Made by a program: the position numbers and the translations under genes. Source: Rhodobacterales bacterium UBA5972 (GTDB taxonomy: Bacteria; Pseudomonadota; Alphaproteobacteria; Rhodobacterales; Rhodobacteraceae). Taken from it: DNA of 6,180 nucleotides. Positions within the stretch are counted from its first letter, which is position 1, and every line of letters starts with the position of its first letter. Location of the stretch: assembly GCA_002430125.1 (NCBI GenBank), contig DJBQ01000027.1:17892-24071 (forward strand), read 5' to 3'. Shown here in pieces: positions 1 to 6,180 of this stretch. The notes beneath the pieces were generated by a model. It was not told where the DNA came from. It saw nothing but the letters and a program-made list of their open reading frames with translations, and did no database searches.

Positions 1-52
1 GGGGCAGACAGCCCCCTCCAGCCCGGTCTGGCGGAATGAAATTCCGTCAGAC
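1..52 (-). terminator. Putative transcription end of the galB-ligK operon: two consecutive hairpins
   Basis: Two inverted repeats lie at the 3' end of the minus-strand operon. Positions 26-37 and 41-52 form a 12-bp stem with one mismatch and a 3-nt loop, and this stem contains the ligK stop codon (47-49). Positions 1-5 (GGGGC) and 11-15 (GCCCC) form a perfect 5-bp GC stem with a 5-nt loop, which may extend beyond the window edge. No U-tract follows either hairpin inside the window. A classical rho-independent terminator is therefore not demonstrated; the structures could instead stabilise the mRNA 3' end. The GC stem resembles the short G-rich intergenic elements I associate with Rhodobacteraceae genomes, which is recollection and not a search result. 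Confidence 0.4.
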
Positions 53-739
53 ATATTTCAAGCCCTTCGCCGCCAGGCGTGGACGCATGTCATAGATATC
101 AAGCCCCAGTTCACCCGCCTCAAACCGCGCACGCTTGTCGCCTTCATTGGCCTCGCGCGTCTGTGCTGCCGCCAAAACTTCCACCGCTTCGGCGCGGCGC
201 ACAACGCAAACACCGTCGTCATCGGCGATAATAACGTCCCCCGGATAAATCAGCGCATCCGCACAGACGACGGGAATATTGACCGACCCGAGGCTTTCCT
301 TGATCGTGCCTTGCGCATGCACGGCCCTGGACCAGACCGGAAAGTCCATTTCCGCCAGATCACGTAAATCCCGCACCCCGGCATCAATCACCATGCCAAC
401 ACAGCCACGCGCCTTGGCGCTGGTGGCCAGCAGATCGCCAAAATATCCGGCGTTTGACGGCGTGATCGTGCCCAGCACCATGATATCACCGGGCTGCAAC
501 TGTTCAATCGCCACATGGATCATCCAGTTGTCACAGCGTGGAGCCAGGATCGTCAATGCCGAGCCGGCCACACGCGCGCTGCGATAAATCGGGCGCATAT
601 AATCCGCCAACAAGCCTTTGCGCCCCTGTGCTTCGTGAACCGTGGCAACCCCGCAGGCGGCCAGACCGTCGATCACTGCCTGATCGACCCGCTGAATGCT
701 CTGCACCACAACGCCGATTGTACCTGCCGGATAGCTCAT
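47..739 (-). CDS. ligK: 4-carboxy-4-hydroxy-2-oxoadipate (CHA) aldolase / oxaloacetate decarboxylase, RraA-like fold
   Basis: This is the last enzyme of PCA 4,5-cleavage and gallate breakdown. It cleaves CHA to pyruvate and oxaloacetate; family members also decarboxylate oxaloacetate and act on 4-hydroxy-4-methyl-2-oxoglutarate. They are cytosolic and use a divalent metal (class II). The 230-residue protein has the expected length and the RraA-like layout. A Gly-Asp-Leu-Leu-Ala-Thr segment lies at residues 101-106 and Gly-Val-Arg-Asp at 121-124. Arg123 and Asp124 match the substrate-binding arginine and metal-binding aspartate described for the Pseudomonas putida enzyme. The start ATG overlaps the galB stop as ATGA, so translation is probably coupled to galB. 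The alternative is a generic RraA-like or HMG aldolase, but the neighbouring galB and lig genes make the CHA role very likely. The Pseudomonas name for this enzyme is galC. Confidence 0.92.
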   Translation of the reverse strand: MSYPAGTIGVVVQSIQRVDQAVIDGLAACGVATVHEAQGRKGLLADYMRPIYRSARVAGSALTILAPRCDNWMIHVAIEQLQPGDIMVLGTITPSNAGYFGDLLATSAKARGCVGMVIDAGVRDLRDLAEMDFPVWSRAVHAQGTIKESLGSVNIPVVCADALIYPGDVIIADDDGVCVVRRAEAVEVLAAAQTREANEGDKRARFEAGELGLDIYDMRPRLAAKGLKYV

Positions 740-1473
740 GCCAATTCATCCACGGTTTGCGGGAATACCGCCTGAAATCCCTCGGCCTGACGGGCATTGC
801 GCCCCCCTGACTGGCCGCCGGAATTGCGCCGGAAATGGTTGCCGCGATTCTGCGCCACGTTTGTGTAGAAATCCCACAAATGTTCCTGACCTTGCATACA
901 TTCAATCGCCGCACGCTTTTTGTCCCAGACCTCGGTGATGTCCAGAAACACGTTGGGTTTCCATTCCATCTGTTCGGTCTGGTGCGGCTCGAACAGGTAA
1001 AGCTGCGGCGCGCCCAGCACCTTTTGCCCCGGATTATGCCCCCAGGCCTGTGCGATCATCCGGCATTCCAGCGCGAACTGCGTCGTGTTCATATGGTCGG
1101 TATTGTAAGGATCCCATTTGGAATGGCTCATCATCCATTTTGGTTGCACAGCGCGGATCACATCGACCATCCGGTCCTTCGCCTCGCGCCCCAGATCAAG
1201 CGGATAGTCACCCAGATCAAAGAACTGAATATCGTGCACGTCCAAGGCTTTGGCGGCGTTTTCCGCCTCACGGCGACGCTCGGTCTTGACCTTTTCAAGG
1301 GTCATGCCGTCGAGTTTCCACAGCTTGGCACTTTCGCCGCGTTCGCCGTAAGACAGGCACACCACGGTCACTTCATAGCCAAGTTTCTGGTGCAAGGCGA
1401 TTGCCCCACCAGCGCGCCAAACGAAATCGGCGGAATGCGCCGAGATTACAAGCGCGGTTTTTGTGTCTGCCAT
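736..1473 (-). CDS. galB: 4-oxalomesaconate hydratase, GalB type (PIG-L/LmbE superfamily)
   Basis: It adds water to 4-oxalomesaconate to give 4-carboxy-4-hydroxy-2-oxoadipate, the substrate of the next gene's aldolase. The fold is that of PIG-L zinc deacetylases, and the N-terminal zinc motif is modified. Where deacetylases have His-Pro-Asp-Asp, this protein has His13-Ser-Ala-Asp16 followed by a Gly-Gly turn. The zinc ligands His and Asp are kept, but the catalytic-base Asp is Ala15, as expected for a hydratase. The third ligand is probably His127 in the Asn-Thr-Asp-His-Met segment, with His117 nearby. A Gly/Asn/Arg-rich stretch occupies about 210-228. I chose ATG 1473 (245 aa) because AGGA lies 8 nt upstream; ATG 1479 (247 aa) would leave only 2 nt. 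It is first in the minus-strand operon and overlaps ligK by 4 bp. It is unrelated to the amidohydrolase-type hydratase LigJ, so galB is the correct symbol. Confidence 0.9.
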   Translation of the reverse strand: MADTKTALVISAHSADFVWRAGGAIALHQKLGYEVTVVCLSYGERGESAKLWKLDGMTLEKVKTERRREAENAAKALDVHDIQFFDLGDYPLDLGREAKDRMVDVIRAVQPKWMMSHSKWDPYNTDHMNTTQFALECRMIAQAWGHNPGQKVLGAPQLYLFEPHQTEQMEWKPNVFLDITEVWDKKRAAIECMQGQEHLWDFYTNVAQNRGNHFRRNSGGQSGGRNARQAEGFQAVFPQTVDELA

Positions 1474-1511
1474 CGTCATGTTCCTGTGCTTTCGGGGATG
1501 CCGCCCCGGAT

Positions 1512-1555
1512 AAGTTAACTTGCCAGCGATACTGGAGGTGCGCGCGGCAATTGCC
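1512..1555. promoter_or_regulatory. Two perfect 10-bp palindromes in the divergent galB/lysR intergenic region
   Basis: AAGTTAACTT (1512-1521) and GGCAATTGCC (1546-1555) are each perfect dyads. They lie 40-80 bp upstream of the galB start, where the galB promoter and its regulator contacts would be expected. I could not find a convincing -35/-10 pair for galB on the minus strand. They may be regulator or RNA-polymerase-proximal sites, or chance; the sequence alone cannot separate these. Confidence 0.3.
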
Positions 1556-1578
1556 TATTTCAAATGCCTTTCCAAGCC

Positions 1579-1593
1579 ATAAGTTTTGGCTAT
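1579..1593. promoter_or_regulatory. Candidate LysR-type operator, ATA-N9-TAT (T-N11-A)
   Basis: Positions 1579-1593 read ATA, nine bases, TAT, which fits the T-N11-A signature of LysR-family binding sites (T1580, A1592). It overlaps a second dyad, AGCCA (1575-1579) and TGGCT (1587-1591). The box lies between the divergent galB and lysR genes, the usual place for a site serving both autoregulation and activation of the divergent operon. The hexamer TATACT at 1591-1596 could be a -10 element for lysR, in which case bound regulator would block its own promoter. No good -35 partner is visible. The match is short, so chance occurrence is possible. Confidence 0.4.
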
Positions 1594-1626
1594 ACTCAGC
1601 CGCAAATCCAACGGAAAACCGATGCT

Positions 1627-2844
1627 TTGACCACTTTTGATTTCCCCAATATCCGCCACTTGCGCGCCTTTCGCGAGGTGGCTCGGCATCGCGGTATCTC
1701 GGCTGCAGCGGATGCGATTTTTCTGTCGCAACCGGCGATTACCCAAGCCATTTCCAAGCTTGAAACCCGTCTTGGTGTGGCCTTGTTCCAGCGCCTGACG
1801 GACGGCATGATCGTCACCGAAGCCGGGGCGATGTTTCTGGAACGGGTGATCCGGATGCTGGACGAGTTGACCCAAGGGGTAGACGAGGCGATCCGCCTGC
1901 AACCGGGAAAATCCGGCAAGGGTTTCGCCCGGTTTGACCGGCTCGTCACCTCGGCCCAACTGCGCGCGCTGATCGCACTGGCCGAAGCGCGGAACTTTTC
2001 AATCGCGGCGCGCAATACCGGGATATCACAACCCTCGATCCACCGCGCCGGGCGCGATCTGGAACGGCTGGCCGGGTTCACCCTGTTTCGCACCGCCAGT
2101 CACGGGATCGAGCTGACCCAAGCTGCCGAACGTCTGGCACGGCGCGCAAAACTGGCGGCAGGCGAATTACAGCAAGGCCTGTTTGAACTTGCCGCCCATA
2201 AAGGCCGCGACAGCACCCGGATCACCGTTGGGTCGATGCCCTTGGCGCGAACCCGCATTCTGCCGCGCGCCATGCATGATATTCTGGCCGATTACGACAG
2301 CATTCAAATCCGCACCATCGAAGGGCCTTACAGCGAGCTTTTGCGCGGTCTAAGATATGGCGACAGCGATTTCCTTATCGGGGCGCTGCGCGATCCATTG
2401 CCTGCCGATGATGTGGTGCAGGAGGCGCTGTTTGACGACAGTCTGGCAATCATAACCCGTCCCGGTCATCCCCTTTGTGCGCAATCCAAAGTCAGCTTGC
2501 AGGACACTTTGGTTTACCCATGGATTGCCCCGCCGAAACCAACGCCTGCCGGTACATATCTCAGCATGGTTTTGAACATTCCTGAAATGGAAAACACGCC
2601 CGTGAAGGCCGTTTCATCTTCGCTGGTGCTGGTGCGCGGCCTGTTGCTGGAAGGCGATTACGTCACTATAATATCACTCAATCAAGTGCGCCACGAACTG
2701 GAACACGGCACGCTGGTCGCGCTGCCGGTCGCGTTGCCGAACAACAGCCGTCCGATCGGACTGACATTTCGCACCGGCTGGCGCCCAACTGCCACGCAGG
2801 CGCGGTTTCTGGATCATCTGCGCCACCGCGCTAAAACAGCCTGA
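1627..2844 (+). CDS. LysR-family transcriptional regulator with two tandem N-terminal HTH domains
   Basis: This is the probable regulator of the two flanking PCA-degradation operons. Numbering is from TTG 1627 (405 aa). A LysR-type winged HTH lies at about 8-75 and a second HTH segment at about 105-172. A periplasmic-binding-protein-like effector domain follows at about 196-402. Aligned by eye without gaps, the two HTH segments lie exactly 100 residues apart and agree at about 22 of 65 positions. Both keep the Ser-Gln-Pro recognition-helix start and the later Leu-Glu and Leu-Phe pairs. LysR proteins are normally about 300 aa with one HTH. The effector domain looks to me like the PcaQ/GbpR type, which is a weak impression. 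Start choice: ATG 1564 (426 aa) has no ribosome binding site and would put 30 residues before the HTH and the operator inside the gene. TTG 1627 has a weak GGA 11 nt upstream and a normal N-terminus. No obvious frameshift or fusion scar is visible. Confidence 0.88.
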   Translation: MTTFDFPNIRHLRAFREVARHRGISAAADAIFLSQPAITQAISKLETRLGVALFQRLTDGMIVTEAGAMFLERVIRMLDELTQGVDEAIRLQPGKSGKGFARFDRLVTSAQLRALIALAEARNFSIAARNTGISQPSIHRAGRDLERLAGFTLFRTASHGIELTQAAERLARRAKLAAGELQQGLFELAAHKGRDSTRITVGSMPLARTRILPRAMHDILADYDSIQIRTIEGPYSELLRGLRYGDSDFLIGALRDPLPADDVVQEALFDDSLAIITRPGHPLCAQSKVSLQDTLVYPWIAPPKPTPAGTYLSMVLNIPEMENTPVKAVSSSLVLVRGLLLEGDYVTIISLNQVRHELEHGTLVALPVALPNNSRPIGLTFRTGWRPTATQARFLDHLRHRAKTA

Positions 2845-2864
2845 TGGCAGCGCTATGCGCAAAC

Positions 2865-2892
2865 TGAATAGGTCACGCGGCTATTCAATTTT
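2865..2892 (+). terminator. Weak rho-independent terminator candidate after the LysR gene
   Basis: TGAATAG (2865-2871) and CTATTCA (2881-2887) form a perfect 7-bp stem with a 9-nt loop, followed by ATTTT. It begins 20 bp after the regulator stop codon. The stem is AT-rich and the T run short, so read-through into the ligABC operon is possible. The rest of the 104-bp gap up to the next start has only a poor promoter candidate: TTGGAA at 2891-2896 with no clear -10. Confidence 0.4.
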
Positions 2893-2948
2893 GGAAATCC
2901 GTTCGCAAATGTTAGCTGTGAAATCGACCGAAGGACCAGAAAACCCGG

Positions 2949-3884
2949 ATGACCGCGCAAGATCAGAATTTTGCCAGTAACAACCGTCGCCTCATCGCAA
3001 CGATAGGGTTTGGCGAGGCGGCGCAGGCGTTGGTCAAAGGCTGGAAGAGTGAAACCAGTGCGGCGGACGGGCTGCGATTTGCGGCGTTTGACATCAAAAC
3101 CAGCGATCCCGCAACCGCCACCGGAAAACAGCAGAATTACGCCGCCGCAGGTGTGGCCGGGCAGGCGTCTATGGCTGATCTTCTGGCCGAGGCTGACACG
3201 GTGTTTTGCCTTGTCACCGCTGATCAGGCCGCAATCGCCGCCGCCGCAGCCGCGCCACATATCAGCCCGGGTACGTTTTACTTTGACGGCAATTCCTGTG
3301 CACCAAAAACCAAACAGGCCAATGCCGTCGTGATAAATGCGGCAGGCGGGCGCTATGTCGATACCGCCATTCTGGCGCCGGTTAACCCCAAACTGCACCG
3401 GGTGCCAATCCTGCTGAGCGGCCCTGATGCGGACGCAGCACTGGAAATCCTGACCGGCCTTGGCATGGATGCCCGCGTTGAACAGGGCCCGATTGGTCGC
3501 GCCAGCTCGATCAAAATGATCCGCTCGATTATGGTCAAGGGCATGGAGGCGCTGACAGCGGAATGCCTGTTGGCCGCCAGATTGGCCGGGGTTGAAGATA
3601 TTGTGATGAACAGCCTTGCCGTCTCGGGGCAGGGCATTGGCGGCAGCGATCAGGCCGCCTATAATCTGGAACGGATGATGCAACACGGCATCCGGCGCGC
3701 CGCCGAAATGCGGGAAGTGGCGATCACGGTTGCCGATCTTGGTCTGCCAAATGGCATGGCCACGGCCACCGCCGACTGGCAACAGGTGGTTGGCGATCTG
3801 GGTCTGGATGCCGGGCCTGACGATTTTGGTCTACGTGCCGACGCCATACTGGCGTCACTTGGATTTGAAAAAAGGAATACCTGA
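2949..3884 (+). CDS. NAD(P)-binding beta-hydroxyacid dehydrogenase-like protein with DUF1932-type C-terminus, function unknown
   Basis: The 311-aa protein resembles 6-phosphogluconate/3-hydroxyisobutyrate dehydrogenases. An N-terminal Rossmann segment (about 14-125) has Ile-Gly-Phe-Gly-Glu-Ala-Ala at 19-25 as the dinucleotide loop. An Asp-Gly-Asn-Ser motif at 113-116 matches the substrate-binding Asn-Ser signature. A Tyr-Val-Asp-Thr-Ala strand at 137-141 leads to an Ala-Pro-Val. Lys189 in Ser-Ser-Ile-Lys-Met is the likely catalytic lysine. The all-helical part from about 185 to 280 looks like DUF1932. Start ATG 2949 has GAAGGA about 13 nt upstream, longer than ideal. Its stop abuts the ligA start with no gap (TGAATG), so it is the first gene of the ligABC operon. 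That position argues for a role with PCA-derived acids, for example reduction or oxidation of a hydroxy/keto tricarboxylic intermediate or of a side product. No standard step of the pathway needs it, and I cannot name its substrate. Confidence 0.85.
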   Translation: MTAQDQNFASNNRRLIATIGFGEAAQALVKGWKSETSAADGLRFAAFDIKTSDPATATGKQQNYAAAGVAGQASMADLLAEADTVFCLVTADQAAIAAAAAAPHISPGTFYFDGNSCAPKTKQANAVVINAAGGRYVDTAILAPVNPKLHRVPILLSGPDADAALEILTGLGMDARVEQGPIGRASSIKMIRSIMVKGMEALTAECLLAARLAGVEDIVMNSLAVSGQGIGGSDQAAYNLERMMQHGIRRAAEMREVAITVADLGLPNGMATATADWQQVVGDLGLDAGPDDFGLRADAILASLGFEKRNT

Positions 3885-5131
<1,247 letters not shown>

Positions 5132-5135
5132 AATC

Positions 5136-6083
5136 ATGAGAGTATGCGTCGCCGGTGCCTATGGCGCCTTTGGTATGAAGCACATGGATGCAATCGCCAA
5201 TATCGACGGCGTGACCGTCACCTCAGTGATGGGGCCGACCCGCGCCAAGATCGACGCCTTTGCTGCTGCACGCGGTGTGCCGCACGCCGCCACTGATCTG
5301 GCGGACTGTCTAGTGCGCGAGGATGTGGACGCGGTGATCCTGTCAACACCGACCCAGATGCATGCCGCCCAGACGATTGCTTGCCTGAAGGCTGGCAAAC
5401 ATGTGCTGGTGGAAATTCCGATGGCAGACACGCTGGCCTATAGTCAGGAAATCGTGCGCGTACAGCGCGAAACCGGCAAGATCGCAATGGCAGGCCAGGT
5501 GCGCCGGTTCAATCCCAGCCATCAATGGATCCATAACAAGATCAAGGCTGGCGAGTTGAAAATCCAGCAGATGGACGTGCAGACCTATTTCTTTCGCCGC
5601 TCAAATATCAACGCCAAAGGCGAAGCGCGCAGCTGGACCGATCATCTGCTGTGGCATCACGCCTGCCACACGGTTGATTTGTTCCAGTATCAAACCGGGG
5701 AAACCTGCACACAGGCCTTTGGTCTTGAAGGCCCGCATCACCCTGATCTGGGCATCGCGATGGATATGTCAATTGGCATGAAAGTGCCGTCTGGCGCGAT
5801 TTGCACCCTGTCGCTGTCATTCAATAACGACGGGCCGCTGGGCACGGTGTTTCGCTATATCTGTGATAACGGCACCTATATTGCGCGGTATGACGACCTG
5901 TTTGACGGTGCGGAAAAACAGATCGACCTGACCGGCACAACGGTCTCCAACAACGGTATCGAACTGATCGACCGCGAGTTTTTTGCCGCCATCCGCGAAG
6001 GCCGTCAGCCGAACGGTGCGGTGGCGGATGTATTGGGGGCGATGGAAACGCTTGATCGGATCGAGCGTTCGTTTAACGCCTGA
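5136..6083 (+). CDS. ligC: 4-carboxy-2-hydroxymuconate-6-semialdehyde dehydrogenase
   Basis: It oxidises the cyclic hemiacetal of the LigAB product to 2-pyrone-4,6-dicarboxylate with NAD(P)+, in the cytosol. From ATG 5136 the protein is 315 aa, the length I know for Sphingobium LigC. It belongs to the Gfo/Idh/MocA family. The Rossmann loop Gly7-Ala-Tyr-Gly10-Ala-Phe-Gly13 is at the N-terminus, and a Ser-Thr-Pro-Thr-Gln-Met-His segment lies at 70-76. The usual Glu-Lys-Pro motif reads Glu93-Ile-Pro95. Trp-His-His-Ala-Cys-His at 173-178 is in the substrate-domain position of the family's conserved His. ATG 5136 is chosen because AAGG lies 9 nt upstream and the protein then begins at the Rossmann strand. 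A GTG-free extension back to ATG 5100 would overlap ligB by 32 bp and add 12 unlikely residues. It is the last gene of the operon in the window. Confidence 0.95.
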   Translation: MRVCVAGAYGAFGMKHMDAIANIDGVTVTSVMGPTRAKIDAFAAARGVPHAATDLADCLVREDVDAVILSTPTQMHAAQTIACLKAGKHVLVEIPMADTLAYSQEIVRVQRETGKIAMAGQVRRFNPSHQWIHNKIKAGELKIQQMDVQTYFFRRSNINAKGEARSWTDHLLWHHACHTVDLFQYQTGETCTQAFGLEGPHHPDLGIAMDMSIGMKVPSGAICTLSLSFNNDGPLGTVFRYICDNGTYIARYDDLFDGAEKQIDLTGTTVSNNGIELIDREFFAAIREGRQPNGAVADVLGAMETLDRIERSFNA

Positions 6084-6130
6084 TTTGCACTAGACCTGTG
6101 TTCTGAGGCACTGGCGCGACAGCCTGCCGG

Positions 6131-6180
6131 ACAAAGCTTGTTGTTTTCTTTTCGGTAAAAATATCCTGGGGGTCCGGGGG
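6131..6180 (+). terminator. Putative operon end: small hairpin with T-rich run, then G-rich intergenic element cut by the window edge
   Basis: About 50 bp after the ligC stop, ACAA (6131-6134) and TTGT (6138-6141) form a small 4-bp stem followed by a T-rich run to 6152. Next comes an AT-rich spacer and CCTGGGGGTCCGGGGG (6165-6180), which ends at the window boundary. The final G blocks may pair with C blocks just outside the window. I associate this kind of element with gene ends in Rhodobacteraceae, from memory. Between 6084 and 6130 there is only a bulged 6-bp stem (6106-6125) and no reading frame worth noting. Confidence 0.35.

Noticed and set aside
835..1518. Open frame of 227 codons on the plus strand opposite galB
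   Set aside because: No domain is visible in the translation, and the opposite strand encodes a well-supported zinc-motif hydratase.
1555..2093. Two minus-strand open frames (134 and 165 codons) opposite the regulator
   Set aside because: Arg/Ser-rich translations without motifs; the plus-strand frame shows two HTH matches across the same bases.
1954..2148. Second HTH as a sign of two fused or frameshifted LysR genes
   Set aside because: The frame is continuous, there is only one effector domain, and the segment between the HTHs is short. This fits an internal duplication, not a gene-fusion remnant or assembly error.
2850..2860. GCGC-TAT-GCGC inverted repeat after the regulator gene
   Set aside because: Only four base pairs per arm in GC-rich DNA, easily expected by chance and without a T run.
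2891..2918. Sigma-70-like promoter before the DUF1932-ligABC operon
   Set aside because: TTGGAA is a fair -35, but no acceptable -10 lies 16-18 bp downstream, so I do not list it as a feature.
2853..3782. Long open frame (309 codons) on the minus strand opposite the DUF1932 gene
   Set aside because: It is rich in Cys, His and Arg with no recognisable domain, and lies fully antisense to a gene with clear family motifs and operon context. It is a by-product of GC-rich codon use.

Overview
The window carries a compact gene set for the protocatechuate (PCA) 4,5-cleavage (meta-cleavage) pathway. It holds six catabolic or candidate catabolic genes and one LysR-type regulator. Moderately GC-rich coding DNA, tightly packed operons, and the short G-rich intergenic elements at both edges suggest an alphaproteobacterium, most likely a Rhodobacteraceae/roseobacter-type organism. 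This taxonomic call is inference from sequence style and was not tested by a search.

Layout. Positions 47-1473 (minus strand) form a two-gene operon. Its first gene is galB, a PIG-L/LmbE-fold 4-oxalomesaconate hydratase, and the second is ligK/galC, an RraA-fold 4-carboxy-4-hydroxy-2-oxoadipate aldolase. The two overlap by 4 bp (ATGA). Divergently transcribed from about 1627 to 2844 (plus strand) is an unusual LysR-family regulator. It carries two consecutive LysR-type winged HTH segments ahead of a single effector-binding domain. The divergent gap holds an ATA-N9-TAT (T-N11-A) LysR-type box and two perfect 10-bp palindromes. After a weak terminator-like hairpin comes a second plus-strand operon at 2949-6083. 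Its genes are a beta-hydroxyacid-dehydrogenase-like protein with a DUF1932-type C-terminus, ligA and ligB (the two subunits of PCA 4,5-dioxygenase), and ligC (4-carboxy-2-hydroxymuconate-6-semialdehyde dehydrogenase). The junctions are TGAATG, TAATG and a 4-bp gap, so co-transcription and translational coupling are very likely.

How it works together. LigAB opens the PCA ring between C4 and C5 to give 4-carboxy-2-hydroxymuconate-6-semialdehyde. LigC oxidises its hemiacetal to 2-pyrone-4,6-dicarboxylate (PDC). PDC must then be hydrolysed (LigI) and the product tautomerised (LigU/GalD); neither gene is in the window. GalB hydrates 4-oxalomesaconate, and LigK cleaves the product to pyruvate and oxaloacetate. 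If LigAB also accepts gallate, the product enters directly at the oxalomesaconate level. The role of the DUF1932 dehydrogenase-like protein is not known to me and it is the main functional unknown, with the double-HTH regulator the main architectural oddity. Apart from these two genes I see a conventional catabolic cluster: no RNA genes, CRISPR, insertion sequences or phage genes.
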